The translations under genes were made by a program, and so were the position numbers. The notes below the pieces were generated by a model that saw only the letters and a list, made by a program, of their open reading frames with translations, was not told where the DNA came from and did no database searches. A stretch of 64,000 nucleotides of DNA. Origin: Gammaproteobacteria bacterium (GTDB lineage Bacteria; Pseudomonadota; Gammaproteobacteria; DSM-16500). This document shows, piece by piece, positions 24,536 to 33,385 of this stretch (the first letter of the stretch is position 1; every line of letters begins with the position of its first letter). The stretch lies in assembly GCA_013816845.1 (NCBI GenBank), contig JACDDU010000005.1, forward strand, positions 186,001-250,000, written 5' to 3'.

Positions 24536-25156
24536 TTACATAAACTTGTAAATAACGCCAACACTGAACAAGTCAGTGCTTGGATGACCAAGCGCCGTAA
24601 CGCTGCCATAGCTGCTGTAGGTGTATTCGCCACGTAGATCCCAATTTGGGCAAATATTTGTTTGACCACCAACGCCAACATGCCATGCAGAAGCGTTTGC
24701 ACTTTGGTTCGAGAAACGAGTTCTTTCACCACCAACACGAGCAAATGCCATAACATAATCTGTTAGCATAATGCCTGGGATGATACTTCCACCCCATGTC
24801 CAAGTGGATCTAGCTCCGGCACCATCTGCGTTTCTGTAGTTCTTAACTTGGAAGCTGTCGCCGCCAAATAATTCACCAGCTAGGTAGAAACCTGGTGTGA
24901 GAACACCCGCATAACCAAGAGACAATCTGCCTTCGATGCCTTTGTAAATAGCTGGCGCGCCACTGTAGTTATTTCTAACTGCAGCACTTAAGCCAACATA
25001 TGGACCCGACATAAAAGAATAAGTTGCACAGGTTGGACAACTTGGTACGCTCATTTCACCCTTATAATCTCTATCACCTTTATAAGAATGTCCTGCAAAA
25101 GCAATACCGGAACTTGCTGCTAAAACTGCACTTGCAATTACTAATTTCTTAAACAT
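24536..25156 (-). CDS. Small outer-membrane beta-barrel protein
   Basis: This 206-residue protein has a clear signal peptide (cleavage after AFA, residue 21). It also has alternating amphipathic strands typical of an 8-stranded OmpA/OmpW-like barrel, ending in an aromatic C-terminus (VGVIYKFM). Between signal and barrel is a short SCPTCATYSF motif (39-48) with a CxxC pair, unusual in an exported barrel. AAGGAG lies seven bases before the ATG, one of the best Shine-Dalgarno sites in the window, and a strong terminator follows. High expression as a single-gene unit is likely. Similar barrels are common and often multi-copy in Legionellales. Confidence 0.82.
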   Translation of the reverse strand: MFKKLVIASAVLAASSGIAFAGHSYKGDRDYKGEMSVPSCPTCATYSFMSGPYVGLSAAVRNNYSGAPAIYKGIEGRLSLGYAGVLTPGFYLAGELFGGDSFQVKNYRNADGAGARSTWTWGGSIIPGIMLTDYVMAFARVGGERTRFSNQSANASAWHVGVGGQTNICPNWDLRGEYTYSSYGSVTALGHPSTDLFSVGVIYKFM

Positions 25157-25661
25157 ACATTTACTCCTTAAATCGTTATGTTTAATTTTTTACGCTGTAA
25201 TTTAGCCAAATAGAAGCCACTTTAATCTTCTAAACTAAGCTAACATACTACTTTTTTAACGTCCTTAGTACCTATCAACTTTTAGCATCACCATTGTCCG
25301 GATAAGCTATCGAGATACTGATTATGGGCCTCTATTCGCGTGTTATTTTCATACCACACTAGTGCACCAGGTACTAAAGATACCTGACAATCATATACCA
25401 TTTTAAATAGCTAATCAAATTAAAGCCTTACCTAAAATAATGCTCCAATACCTCAGGGAATAAGGGAAAGCCGCATTCGTTTTAGTAGAGTTCTGAAGAG
25501 TAGGGACGGGAAAGTACTAGGGATAAAAACTCCATAAATAAGGATTGATAAAAAAAAACGGAAGGCTAGAATGCGAGTTAGGTCTTACAACAGATAAATA
25601 AATGAATGGTAACTGGAGCTCAACGCTTAAGGAAAGAAAGTTTAGGGAGCAATAAAACTTA
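25157..25661. other. 505-base divergent intergenic region
   Basis: No gene was recognised here between the small OMP gene (minus) and uppS (plus). It must hold both promoters. A distant inverted repeat, TTAGTACCT (25265-25273) and AGGTACTAA (25369-25377), could fold a short transcript, but no terminator follows it. No convincing -35/-10 pair stands out. Confidence 0.4.
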
Positions 25662-26390
25662 ATGAATGCGACAACTCTTCCCCGACATATTGCAATTATT
25701 ATGGATGGCAATGGCCGCTGGGCTAAGCAGAAACATTTACCGCGGATTGCAGGTCACAAGGCCGGAGCGCAATCTGTACGCCGGATTGTTCGCTGTTGTG
25801 CGGAAAAAAAAGTTGAAGTTTTAACACTGTTTGCTTTTAGCAGTGAAAATTGGCAACGCCCTGCGCAAGAAGTAAGTTATCTGATGGAGTTATTTATTAC
25901 CGTTTTGAAACGTGAAGTTAAAAAAATTCATGAACAAAATATTCAATTAAGAATAGTCGGTGACCGAACTCGTTTTGATGATCGTTTACGTCAACAAATG
26001 CTCAAAGCCGAAAAGTTAACTGCAGGTAATACGGGACTAAAATTAATTATTGCAGCCAATTATGGTGGTCGTTGGGATATCAGAGAAACGCTACGTTGCA
26101 TTGCAAGTGATATTGAAAAGGGTGAGCTTCGGAGTGATGAAATCTCGCTTGAATTAATTCATAAGAAAACAGCTTTTGCCGATTTTCCAGATCCTGATCT
26201 ATTGATTCGTACGAGTGGTGAACAGCGTATTAGTAATTTTTTATTATGGCAACTTGCTTACACCGAACTCTATTTCACAGAAGTGTTTTGGCCTGACTTT
26301 AATGCTGAAGAATTTGATAAAGCACTAGCTTTTTACGCCATGCGTGATCGGCGTTATGGTGCGCGTCCTAAGCTAACGGTCAATGTTTAA
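25662..26390 (+). CDS. uppS: Undecaprenyl diphosphate synthase
   Basis: This 242-residue cis-prenyltransferase has all hallmark segments: IAIIMDGNGRWAK (catalytic Asp15), GHKAGAQSV, LTLFAFSSENWQRP, NYGGRWDI and PDLLIRTSGEQRISNFLLWQLAYTEL. It condenses farnesyl diphosphate with eight isopentenyl diphosphates to make the C55 carrier used for peptidoglycan and surface polysaccharides. In proteobacteria uppS normally sits in the frr-uppS-cdsA-dxr group; here it stands alone, between outer-membrane and secreted-protein genes. It may be an extra copy serving the polysaccharide cluster at 1-18.6 kb. Its 3' end overlaps the convergent gene by 18 bases. Confidence 0.95.
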   Translation: MNATTLPRHIAIIMDGNGRWAKQKHLPRIAGHKAGAQSVRRIVRCCAEKKVEVLTLFAFSSENWQRPAQEVSYLMELFITVLKREVKKIHEQNIQLRIVGDRTRFDDRLRQQMLKAEKLTAGNTGLKLIIAANYGGRWDIRETLRCIASDIEKGELRSDEISLELIHKKTAFADFPDPDLLIRTSGEQRISNFLLWQLAYTELYFTEVFWPDFNAEEFDKALAFYAMRDRRYGARPKLTVNV

Positions 26391-26912
26391 ATTAGGGTCG
26401 TATAAAGGATCATCATCAGCCGTCGCCTGATCTGCAAAATCGTATCCATAATCAGAATAGTAAATATTCCTGCCTCGGGGTCTGTCCGAATTATAGTAAA
26501 CTCTATCATATGAGGTTAAACCAACACCATTGCCACAAGAATTACAGGTGGCAGCATTTTGATTCCAACAAGAACTACACGAAGAAGTATTGTAAGTCGC
26601 GCATGTTGAGCAAGTTGAAACGTTAACTTCTGTAGGTCCACAACCACAGGGAGAAGGTTGCGGATAAACATAATAGACAGAAATAAGAGCACTGTTACGC
26701 GGTCGATAGGTTTTTACATAATGTTTCTTAACATGTCTTACTTTTTTACGATGATGGACGCACTTAGCTTTTTTGGCGACCCAAATAGGCGCAACTTCTG
26801 GATAGGCAATATAATATTCTGCATAAATGTTTGTGGTTAACAAACTAAAGCAAAACATAGTGAAACTACCCATCAAGATTTTAAAATAATTAAGATTCAA
26901 TTTCATACGCAC
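26373..26912 (-). CDS. Secreted cysteine-rich protein of unknown function
   Basis: This 179-residue protein has a signal peptide (cleavage near IYA-EYY, residue 31) and a basic His/Lys segment (50-70). Its cysteine-rich centre contains CGC (89-91) and three CxxC pairs: CSTC (101-104), CSSC (112-115) and CNSC (123-126). The C-terminus is Tyr/Asp-rich. CxxC pairs suggest disulphide or metal binding outside the cytoplasm. The TCSTCATYNT segment resembles SCPTCATYSF of the OMP at 24536. No family was recognised. The last 18 bases overlap the end of uppS on the other strand. Confidence 0.65.
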   Translation of the reverse strand: MRMKLNLNYFKILMGSFTMFCFSLLTTNIYAEYYIAYPEVAPIWVAKKAKCVHHRKKVRHVKKHYVKTYRPRNSALISVYYVYPQPSPCGCGPTEVNVSTCSTCATYNTSSCSSCWNQNAATCNSCGNGVGLTSYDRVYYNSDRPRGRNIYYSDYGYDFADQATADDDPLYDPNLNIDR

Positions 26913-27014
26913 TCCAATAGTAAATAAGCAAGGGAGAAGGCATGAACATTCATGCTTATCTCTTAGCTGCTATCCACTTAACTGCGGCGTATCACTTATT
27001 TTTATAAGAAATTT

Positions 27015-27392
27015 TTAAAAAACTGCAAATGTTGGTTCCCAGTGCGGTGGTTTCCATTCCCAACCTGTGCATTCATTTGAATCAATTCTATGTTGACTAC
27101 AGTTCCAATAGCCTTGTATCCAAGCAACACCTTGAGATGAATTTTCGTATTGGCAAACACGATGTTCAGGAACCCAAAGCGTTTGATTCCATCCTTCTTT
27201 TACCGTGAAGCAATGCATAAACCCACTCGGTGCTTCAACTATTTCTTTTGCAGGTGGAGCAAGCGTTATAATTCTTTTTTCTGGAACAATCGAATCTATT
27301 GCAGTCGTCGAAGCAGCCGCCCCTAATAACCCATTAAAAGGCAGGAAGCCGATAGTCATGATCAGTGGACCCAGGCTATAAAAATGACGCAT
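27015..27392 (-). CDS. Small secreted Trp/Cys-rich protein
   Basis: This 125-residue protein has an N-terminal hydrophobic signal (about 1-26, cleavage near GAA-AS). The mature part contains WVPEHRVCQY, WIQGYWNCSQ and CTGWEWKPPHW. Several Trp and paired Cys residues recall small YXWGXW/WxPGxW-type periplasmic proteins, but no family is certain. It is monocistronic with its own upstream gap of about 200 bases. It is probably periplasmic or surface-exposed and disulphide-bonded. No function can be assigned. Confidence 0.6.
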   Translation of the reverse strand: MRHFYSLGPLIMTIGFLPFNGLLGAAASTTAIDSIVPEKRIITLAPPAKEIVEAPSGFMHCFTVKEGWNQTLWVPEHRVCQYENSSQGVAWIQGYWNCSQHRIDSNECTGWEWKPPHWEPTFAVF

Positions 27393-27598
27393 TGCAACAC
27401 TCCTTTGTCCTCTTACTAGAATACCGCTTTAACCCTTTACAGGACAATGAGCGAAGTCGGTGGAGCAAAGGATTATGTTTAAAAACAAGCGATTATAAGG
27501 GTTAAAAAAAGAAGGCCGCAGTATTCTATATAACGAAGATAATCTGGCGATAAAGGATAAATTGGATTAAATTAAGGACTTAGAAAAAAAGGATCATT

Positions 27599-28105
27599 AT
27601 GAGCATTTTCTCGACAGCGATCCCTTCTCCTCAAATGGGAAAGGTTAATCAATTTATAAAATTGCTTACACAAGTTGAATTTGATTTGAAAAATTATTTA
27701 GCAGGTTTAGAAAGAAATATTTATACCAAAGAAGAAGCGGATGCTGATCCTGATTTTTCTAAAGCGGATGAGGCATTTAATCAATTGAGTATGTTTTATC
27801 AATCTTTACTCGAAATACTTTCAGTAAAAGTTATTAGCGCTGATCATCTGCAACGAATAAGCTCATTTGCCAATCTTCTACTGACAAATCGATTTGTCGA
27901 GAGTCAGCCGTTTTTTATTAAAACGTTGTTAGACATTAGATCCTATAGTAATGAAAATTTCAGCGTTAATGTATTACCCAGTTACCCATCTTATCAACAG
28001 AAAAAAATTAATGGACAAGGTTTTTTTCCGCAAAATGCGCAAGAAGACGAGCAAATTGATCTGGATTTACAACAAGCTCTACAGAATTCGTTTTACTTAC
28101 GATAG
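27599..28105 (+). CDS. Hypothetical cytoplasmic protein, helical
   Basis: This 168-residue protein has no signal peptide or membrane segment. It is mostly helical, with an acidic C-terminal stretch (NAQEDEQIDLDLQQALQNSF). No motif or family is recognised. Its stop is 10 bases before the start of the amino-acid permease gene, so the two may be co-transcribed. AAGGA at about 27589 gives a usable ribosome-binding site. A weak possibility is a regulatory partner of the permease. Confidence 0.55.
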   Translation: MSIFSTAIPSPQMGKVNQFIKLLTQVEFDLKNYLAGLERNIYTKEEADADPDFSKADEAFNQLSMFYQSLLEILSVKVISADHLQRISSFANLLLTNRFVESQPFFIKTLLDIRSYSNENFSVNVLPSYPSYQQKKINGQGFFPQNAQEDEQIDLDLQQALQNSFYLR

Positions 28106-28115
28106 TACGGTCACT

Positions 28116-29321
28116 ATGTCAAAATTATTTGGTGGTAGTTTATTGATTGCAGGGACATGTATCGGTGGCGGCATGCTTGGACTGCCAATCGCCACAGCTA
28201 AAAGTGGAGTGCTTGGATCCAGTGTTCTTTTTATCATTTGCTGGATGTTAATGACCTTTACAGCTTTGCTTACGCTCGAAGTCAATCTCTGCTTTCCAAA
28301 AGAAAGTAATATGATTTCCATGGCTAAAGCTACCTTAGGTAAATCAGGCGAGATCATTTGTTGGACCGTTTATTTATTCTTTTTATACGCTTTAGTCTCA
28401 GCCTACATTGCGGGAGGACAAGATGTTCTTCATGGCCTTTTAGCGCTCATTGGCATTGACGCACCCATTGCGGTTTGCGCATTTATCTTTGTTGGTGTAT
28501 TTGGCGCTATTGTTATGGCAGGCGTTAAACATGTGGATTTATTTAATCGTCTATTAATGATGATTAAACTCTTAACGATTTTTGTGTTAATTTTTTTTAT
28601 CGTCCAGCAAATCGATCTAAACAATTATATAACTTCAAAACCGATCTATGTTTTATCAGCCGTAACAGTTGCTGTCACTTCTTTTGGTTTTTCTATTATA
28701 GTGCCGAGCCTACGAAATTATTTTGATGATAATATTAAACAATTGCGTCTTGCGATTGTTATAGGTTCGATACTGCCTTTACTTTGTTATATTATGTGGA
28801 ACACAGCTATTTTTGGTTCTGTACCCCTACAAGGGGATTTCGGTTTAGAACGTTTACAAACCTTAGATCAACCTATTACAGGATTGCTCGCATCGCTACA
28901 ACATTTTGTTCCGCAACAAACAATTATTATGCTTGCACGGGGTTTTACATCAATTTGTGTGTTAACCGCTTTTGCTTGTGTCTCATTAGGCCTTGCCGAT
29001 TATCTTGCTGATGGGTTTAAAGTCAAGGCAGAAAGTAAAGCGCGTTGGGGCGTGATGCTTGCAACTTTTATTCCGCCTATTGGCGTTGTTTTGTTTTATC
29101 CTCAAGCTTTTATCATGCTTTTGGGCATAGCGGGATTACTCTGTTTAATTCTACAAGCGCTCATGCCCGTATTGATGGCGTGGCGATGCCGTTATGTCAA
29201 TAAAATTGAAGGCAGTTATCAAGTCTTTGGCGGTAAACCCTTGCTCATTTTGGCAAGCTTGACTTCGTTGATTATGATTTTTATTGCGAGTTATCAAATG
29301 ATATATAGAGAGTTTATTTAA
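28116..29321 (+). CDS. Aromatic amino-acid permease (HAAAP family, TyrP-like)
   Basis: The protein of 401 residues begins MSKLFGGSLLIAGTCIGGGMLGLP, the conserved first transmembrane helix of hydroxy/aromatic amino-acid permeases. About eleven hydrophobic segments follow. An in-frame reading from 27951 adds 55 non-membrane residues that overlap the upstream gene, so ATG 28116 is preferred, though its Shine-Dalgarno is weak. These proton symporters import tyrosine, tryptophan or serine-type substrates. Several paralogues are common in Legionella, which depends on host amino acids. The substrate cannot be assigned from sequence. Confidence 0.88.
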   Translation: MSKLFGGSLLIAGTCIGGGMLGLPIATAKSGVLGSSVLFIICWMLMTFTALLTLEVNLCFPKESNMISMAKATLGKSGEIICWTVYLFFLYALVSAYIAGGQDVLHGLLALIGIDAPIAVCAFIFVGVFGAIVMAGVKHVDLFNRLLMMIKLLTIFVLIFFIVQQIDLNNYITSKPIYVLSAVTVAVTSFGFSIIVPSLRNYFDDNIKQLRLAIVIGSILPLLCYIMWNTAIFGSVPLQGDFGLERLQTLDQPITGLLASLQHFVPQQTIIMLARGFTSICVLTAFACVSLGLADYLADGFKVKAESKARWGVMLATFIPPIGVVLFYPQAFIMLLGIAGLLCLILQALMPVLMAWRCRYVNKIEGSYQVFGGKPLLILASLTSLIMIFIASYQMIYREFI

Positions 29322-29371
29322 TTCGATCAAAACAAAATAATATGATCAGTTAATTGAATTATAATAATAAG

Positions 29372-30379
29372 ATGACTAATCACCCAACCAGCTGGATCAC
29401 TGTAAAATCTGCAGGGCTTTATTGTAAGCCTGGGCAATTTTTTATTGATCCGCATTATCCTGTTGATTATGCCATTATTACTCACGGTCATGCCGATCAT
29501 GCGAGACCAGGTCATAAAAAAGTTTTAGCGACCGCTGAAACGCTTAAGATCATGAAAGCAAGATATGGAGATCAAGCGGGATTATTGCAGCCGTTAAAGT
29601 ACCATCGACCAATTGTTCATCGTGAAGTTAAAATTTCATTTATTCCCGCAGGCCATATCATTGGTAGCGCCCAAATTTTATTAGAATATCATGGTAGCCG
29701 GCTCATTATTTCAGGCGATTATAAGCGTCGGACGGATCCAACCTGCTTACCTTTTGAAGTCGTACCGTGTGATGTTTTTATTACGGAAGCCACTTTCGGT
29801 TTGCCTATTTTTATTCATCCACCCATTGAAGATGAAATAAATAAACTTTTGACTTCCTTGCAACAGCATCCTATGCGTTGTCATTTGATTGGGGCTTATG
29901 CGCTAGGCAAGTGTCAACGTTTAATGCTTGCTTTGCGTGAGCAAGGTTATGATCGGCCTTTTTACTTGCATGGTGCAATGTTGAAATTATGCGAACTCTA
30001 CCAATCCTTGGGATTTTCTTTCGGTGAGTTGACTCCTGTGACTGCGCAAAATGCGCGGGATTTAGGTGGTGAAATTGTCTTTTGTCCGCCATCAGCTTTG
30101 CAAGATCGTTGGTCGAGGAAATTGCCGCATAGCCTTATTGGCTATGCATCTGGTTGGATGCAAGTGCGTGCACGCGCGAAACAAAAAGGAGTTGAGCTAC
30201 CCTTGATCGTTTCAGATCATGCCGATTGGAATGAATTGACTCAGACGATTCAACAAGTGAAAGCCCCCGAAATTTGGGTGACGCACGGGAATGAAGAGGC
30301 ACTAGTGTACTATGCAACGTCGCAAGGTTTGCAAGCAAAAGCGGTGGCTAATTTACATTATGAAGATGAGGATGATTAA
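29372..30379 (+). CDS. Ligase-associated DNA 3' exonuclease (metallo-beta-lactamase fold)
   Basis: This protein of about 335 residues has the metallo-beta-lactamase motif HGHADH (His38, His40, Asp42, His43), the second metal Asp in ISGDYKRR and later HADW/THGNE segments of the beta-CASP/CPSF-like group. It fits the family of exonucleases encoded next to ATP-dependent DNA ligases. ATG 29372 is chosen; a TTG at 29354 is an in-frame alternative and neither has a good Shine-Dalgarno. Its stop is directly followed by the ligase start. Together they are expected to act in a DNA end-processing and joining pathway. Confidence 0.85.
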   Translation: MTNHPTSWITVKSAGLYCKPGQFFIDPHYPVDYAIITHGHADHARPGHKKVLATAETLKIMKARYGDQAGLLQPLKYHRPIVHREVKISFIPAGHIIGSAQILLEYHGSRLIISGDYKRRTDPTCLPFEVVPCDVFITEATFGLPIFIHPPIEDEINKLLTSLQQHPMRCHLIGAYALGKCQRLMLALREQGYDRPFYLHGAMLKLCELYQSLGFSFGELTPVTAQNARDLGGEIVFCPPSALQDRWSRKLPHSLIGYASGWMQVRARAKQKGVELPLIVSDHADWNELTQTIQQVKAPEIWVTHGNEEALVYYATSQGLQAKAVANLHYEDEDD

Positions 30380-31966
30380 TTGCGTGAACTAGCTGAGCTC
30401 CTTAATCAACTTTATTTCACTTATAGCCATCTTGAAAAAATTGCTTTGTTAAAAAGTTATTTTGCTCGCATACCTGATCCAGAGCGTGGGTTATCCATTG
30501 CCGTAATCGCGGGTGTTTTAAATTTTAAATATTTTAAGCGTACGTTGATTCAAGAACTTGTTGAAGAATTTATCGATCCTATTTTATTTCGATTATCTTG
30601 GGATTACGTCGGTGATTTTTCTGAAACTGTTGCTTTATTATGGCCGAACCAGATGCCCCATTTTGAACAATTACCTTCCATAGAGGAAATTGTTACAACC
30701 TTTTCTAGTTCAGATAAATCAGCTATTAAAAATTATTTATTACATTTGTTAAATACAGCATCTCAAAATGAACGATGGGCGATTATTAAATTAGGAACGG
30801 GTGAATTGCGTATCGGTGTGTCGCAACGATTTTTAAAACAAGCCCTAGCCGAATATGGTGGAAAAGAAATTAGTGAAATAGAAGAAGTTTGGCATGCTGT
30901 AAAGCCTCCCTATGAACTTTTATTTGCATGGCTTGAAAATACTGCCCCCAAGCCTGATCTTGTTAATAGTGTTAATTTTCATCCTGTTATGTTATCTCAT
31001 CCGCTGGATGATAAATCTTTACTAAAAATTCATCCCGATGATTTTTTTGCGGAATGGAAATATGATGGGATTCGTGTTCAAGCAGTAAGTACCCATGCTG
31101 GACGCGCTTTATTTAGTAGAACAGGCGATGATATTAGCAAAGCTTTTCCCGATGTCATTCTCAATATGACGTTTGATGCAATTTTGGATGGGGAACTTGT
31201 CGTTTATCATAATGATAATCTGGCCAATTTTAATGATTTACAACAACGCTTAAATCGTAAAACGCCCAATAAAAATCTAGTAATCACTTATCCGGGTCAT
31301 ATCATTATTTATGATGCATTGATGTTAGATCAAATTGACTTGCGTCATGAGCCGTTAATAAAAAGACGGGCGATATTACAAACTTGGTTTGACGTTAAAA
31401 AGTTAAAAGGATTTTCTCTGTCGCCGTTAGTATCATTTACCGATGAAGCATCATTAAAAAAATTACGCGAAGACATTATGAATTCACCGCACCCTTCTAT
31501 CGAAGGGTTAATGTTAAAAAGGAAAACGAGTCCTTATCTTGCTGGACGGCCAACCGGTCACTGGTATAAATGGAAACGGGACCCTTTTTTGGTAGATGCT
31601 GTCCTTATGTATGCCCAACGAGGATCCGGTAGACGGTCTTCTTATTATTCAGATTTTACTTTTGGTTTGTGGTTTGAAAAACAATTGCTACCCATTGGGA
31701 AAGCTTACTTCGGTTTTACCGACGAGGAACTTTATCAATTGGATAAATGGGTGCGTACTCATACTGTAAAGAAATTTGGGCCTGTTCGTGAAGTTGCTAA
31801 GGAATTGGTTTTAGAAATTGCATTTGATGCAGTACAAAAATCTACACGTCATAAGTCAGGATATGCATTACGTTTTCCACGTATTCACCGTATTCGCTGG
31901 GATAAACCAGCGTTAGAAGCAGATCAAATGGATGTGTTAGCACAATTGCTAAACAGTTTGTCTTAA
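30380..31966 (+). CDS. ATP-dependent DNA ligase
   Basis: This 528-residue ligase has an N-terminal all-helical DNA-binding domain (about 1-190), then the adenylation domain with motif I EWKYDGIR (nucleophile Lys227), motif III-like DGELVV, motif IV EGLMLKR and motif V WYKWKR, followed by the OB-fold domain. The start is TTG, directly after the TAA of the exonuclease gene, with GAGG eight bases upstream, so translation is coupled. In many bacteria this pair is joined by an Lhr-type helicase and a phosphoesterase; neither is present here. It would be an accessory ligase in addition to the essential NAD-dependent LigA. Confidence 0.92.
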   Translation: MRELAELLNQLYFTYSHLEKIALLKSYFARIPDPERGLSIAVIAGVLNFKYFKRTLIQELVEEFIDPILFRLSWDYVGDFSETVALLWPNQMPHFEQLPSIEEIVTTFSSSDKSAIKNYLLHLLNTASQNERWAIIKLGTGELRIGVSQRFLKQALAEYGGKEISEIEEVWHAVKPPYELLFAWLENTAPKPDLVNSVNFHPVMLSHPLDDKSLLKIHPDDFFAEWKYDGIRVQAVSTHAGRALFSRTGDDISKAFPDVILNMTFDAILDGELVVYHNDNLANFNDLQQRLNRKTPNKNLVITYPGHIIIYDALMLDQIDLRHEPLIKRRAILQTWFDVKKLKGFSLSPLVSFTDEASLKKLREDIMNSPHPSIEGLMLKRKTSPYLAGRPTGHWYKWKRDPFLVDAVLMYAQRGSGRRSSYYSDFTFGLWFEKQLLPIGKAYFGFTDEELYQLDKWVRTHTVKKFGPVREVAKELVLEIAFDAVQKSTRHKSGYALRFPRIHRIRWDKPALEADQMDVLAQLLNSLS

Positions 31967-32102
31967 ATTCTTTGCGCAAAATTAATTTTTTAAAATTAGT
32001 TCATTTCATCTCAGGGTTTTCACTAAGATACGCTTTAAAAAGGCAGTGTTAGTATTACTTCTTATGTCTTTTAAATTATATTAACAAAAAAGTAGGTGAG
32101 TT

Positions 32103-32972
32103 ATGGCAAAAGATGAATCGAAAAAGAAAACTTTACCAAAACAACATCAAAATGTGCAGCCGGGCGTTGAATCGCAAATGCATCCCCTACCAGAAAGCCT
32201 AGATCCAAAATATCGACCCGCGGGTAAATTAAAAAATAAAGTGGCTATTATTACCGGCGGAGACAGCGGCATCGGTCGTGCAGTAGCCATTTACTACGCT
32301 TTAGAGGGAGCGCAGGTCGCAATTGTTTATTTGAATGAACATAATGATGCTACAACAACTCAAAAGCTTGTAGAGCAAACGGGCCAACGTTGTTTACTTT
32401 TCTCTGGGGACATCAGTGAACAATCCTTTTGTAAAGAAGTTGTAGAACAAACGCTGCAAGCATTTAAGCGCATTGACATTTTAGTTAATAATGCCGCAGA
32501 ACAACATGTACAAGAAAAATTTAGCGACATTAGCAAAGCACAATTAGAAAAGACATTCAAAACCAATGTTTTCGCGTACTTTTTTTTAACGCAAGCCGTA
32601 CTGCCTCATTTAAAAAAAGATTCAAGTATTATTAACACAGCTTCTATTACTGCCTATCAGGGCCATGATGAATTAATCGATTATGCTGCTACAAAAGGAG
32701 CGGTTGTTTCTTTTACCCGCTCGCTTTCATCTCATTTAGTAAAACAAGGTATCCGTGTTAATGCAGTTGCGCCGGGACCGATTTGGACGCCATTGATTCC
32801 TTCAACTTTTTCTGCAGAAAAAGTTGAAAAGTTTGGCAGCAATACGCCCATGCAGCGTCCAGGCGAGCCCAGTGAAGTGGCGACTTGCTATGTATTTTTA
32901 GCATCTGATGATGCTTCTTATCTATCTGGACAAGTGCTACATCCCAATGGTGGCACTATCATTAATGGCTAA
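32103..32972 (+). CDS. SDR-family oxidoreductase (YghA/GSP39-like)
   Basis: This 289-residue classical SDR has cofactor motif TGGDSGIGR (51-59), NNAA, a catalytic Ser in TASITAYQG and YxxxK as YAATK. The N-terminal extension of about 40 residues (LPKQHQNVQPG.. PKYRPAGKLKNKVAIITGG) is typical of the YghA/YdaD/GSP39 stress-associated group. These reduce aldehydes or ketones with NADPH; the physiological substrate is generally unknown. It is monocistronic, with AGGTGAG before the ATG. No functional link with neighbours is evident. Confidence 0.9.
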   Translation: MAKDESKKKTLPKQHQNVQPGVESQMHPLPESLDPKYRPAGKLKNKVAIITGGDSGIGRAVAIYYALEGAQVAIVYLNEHNDATTTQKLVEQTGQRCLLFSGDISEQSFCKEVVEQTLQAFKRIDILVNNAAEQHVQEKFSDISKAQLEKTFKTNVFAYFFLTQAVLPHLKKDSSIINTASITAYQGHDELIDYAATKGAVVSFTRSLSSHLVKQGIRVNAVAPGPIWTPLIPSTFSAEKVEKFGSNTPMQRPGEPSEVATCYVFLASDDASYLSGQVLHPNGGTIING

Positions 32973-33081
32973 TCGTTTTTTATGAATAGGGAGTTTAATC
33001 ATCGAATTCACAGTGATTTTAAGATGACTGATATTTAAAAATTTCACAAATATGATGATCAAATTGGAAACTTAATTGTGT

Positions 33082-33104
33082 GAAGGGGAGTTTATCTCCC
33101 CTTC
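33082..33104. terminator. GC-rich hairpin between SDR and WGR genes
   Basis: GAAGGGGAG/CTCCCCTTC forms a perfect 9-bp stem with a 5-base loop between two convergent genes. No T-run follows on either strand, so it may act as a weak bidirectional terminator or a 3'-end stabiliser. Confidence 0.45.
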
Positions 33105-33114
33105 TAGGATTATT

Positions 33115-33369
33115 TCAGCTTACGTGGTGAACACACAGGTAACCATGCTTTTCTCTAGTTTTTTTGATAGTCAAAATTGTTTTTTCCACCGCCTCGCGAT
33201 TTTGACAGGCAAAATGCATGATGCGACCTGTTGCTTGATTAATTCCACCCCAAATTTTAGTAATCACCCAATCACCAAAAAAATCTTTGTTAATCCTTAA
33301 TTCATAATAACGGCGCTTATCTAAATGTTCCCACCGATAAAAAGAATATAAGTCGTCATCTGGCCTCAC
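33115..33369 (-). CDS. Small WGR-domain protein
   Basis: This protein of about 84 residues is almost entirely a WGR domain: YYELRI, FFGDWVITKIWGG and the C-terminal helix EAVEKTILTIKKTREKHGY. The signature reads WGG instead of WGR. WGR domains bind nucleic acid and occur in PARP1 and in small stand-alone bacterial proteins. GTG 33369 is proposed as the start because it gives the usual domain boundary. An ATG at 33468 would add 33 atypical residues overlapping a small ORF with a much better ribosome-binding site. The DNA ligase/exonuclease pair is nearby, but on the other strand. Confidence 0.65.
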   Translation of the reverse strand: MRPDDDLYSFYRWEHLDKRRYYELRINKDFFGDWVITKIWGGINQATGRIMHFACQNREAVEKTILTIKKTREKHGYLCVHHVS

Positions 33370-33385
33370 ATTATTCTCGCAATGA

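Noticed and set aside
24412-24756. 114-codon frame on the minus strand overlapping the end of the small OMP gene.
   Set aside because: It overlaps the barrel gene in another frame, runs through its terminator and has no ribosome-binding site or domain; a shadow frame.
30380-31966. DNA ligase considered as a phage gene.
   Set aside because: It is coupled to the ligase-associated exonuclease and no phage structural or lysis genes are nearby.
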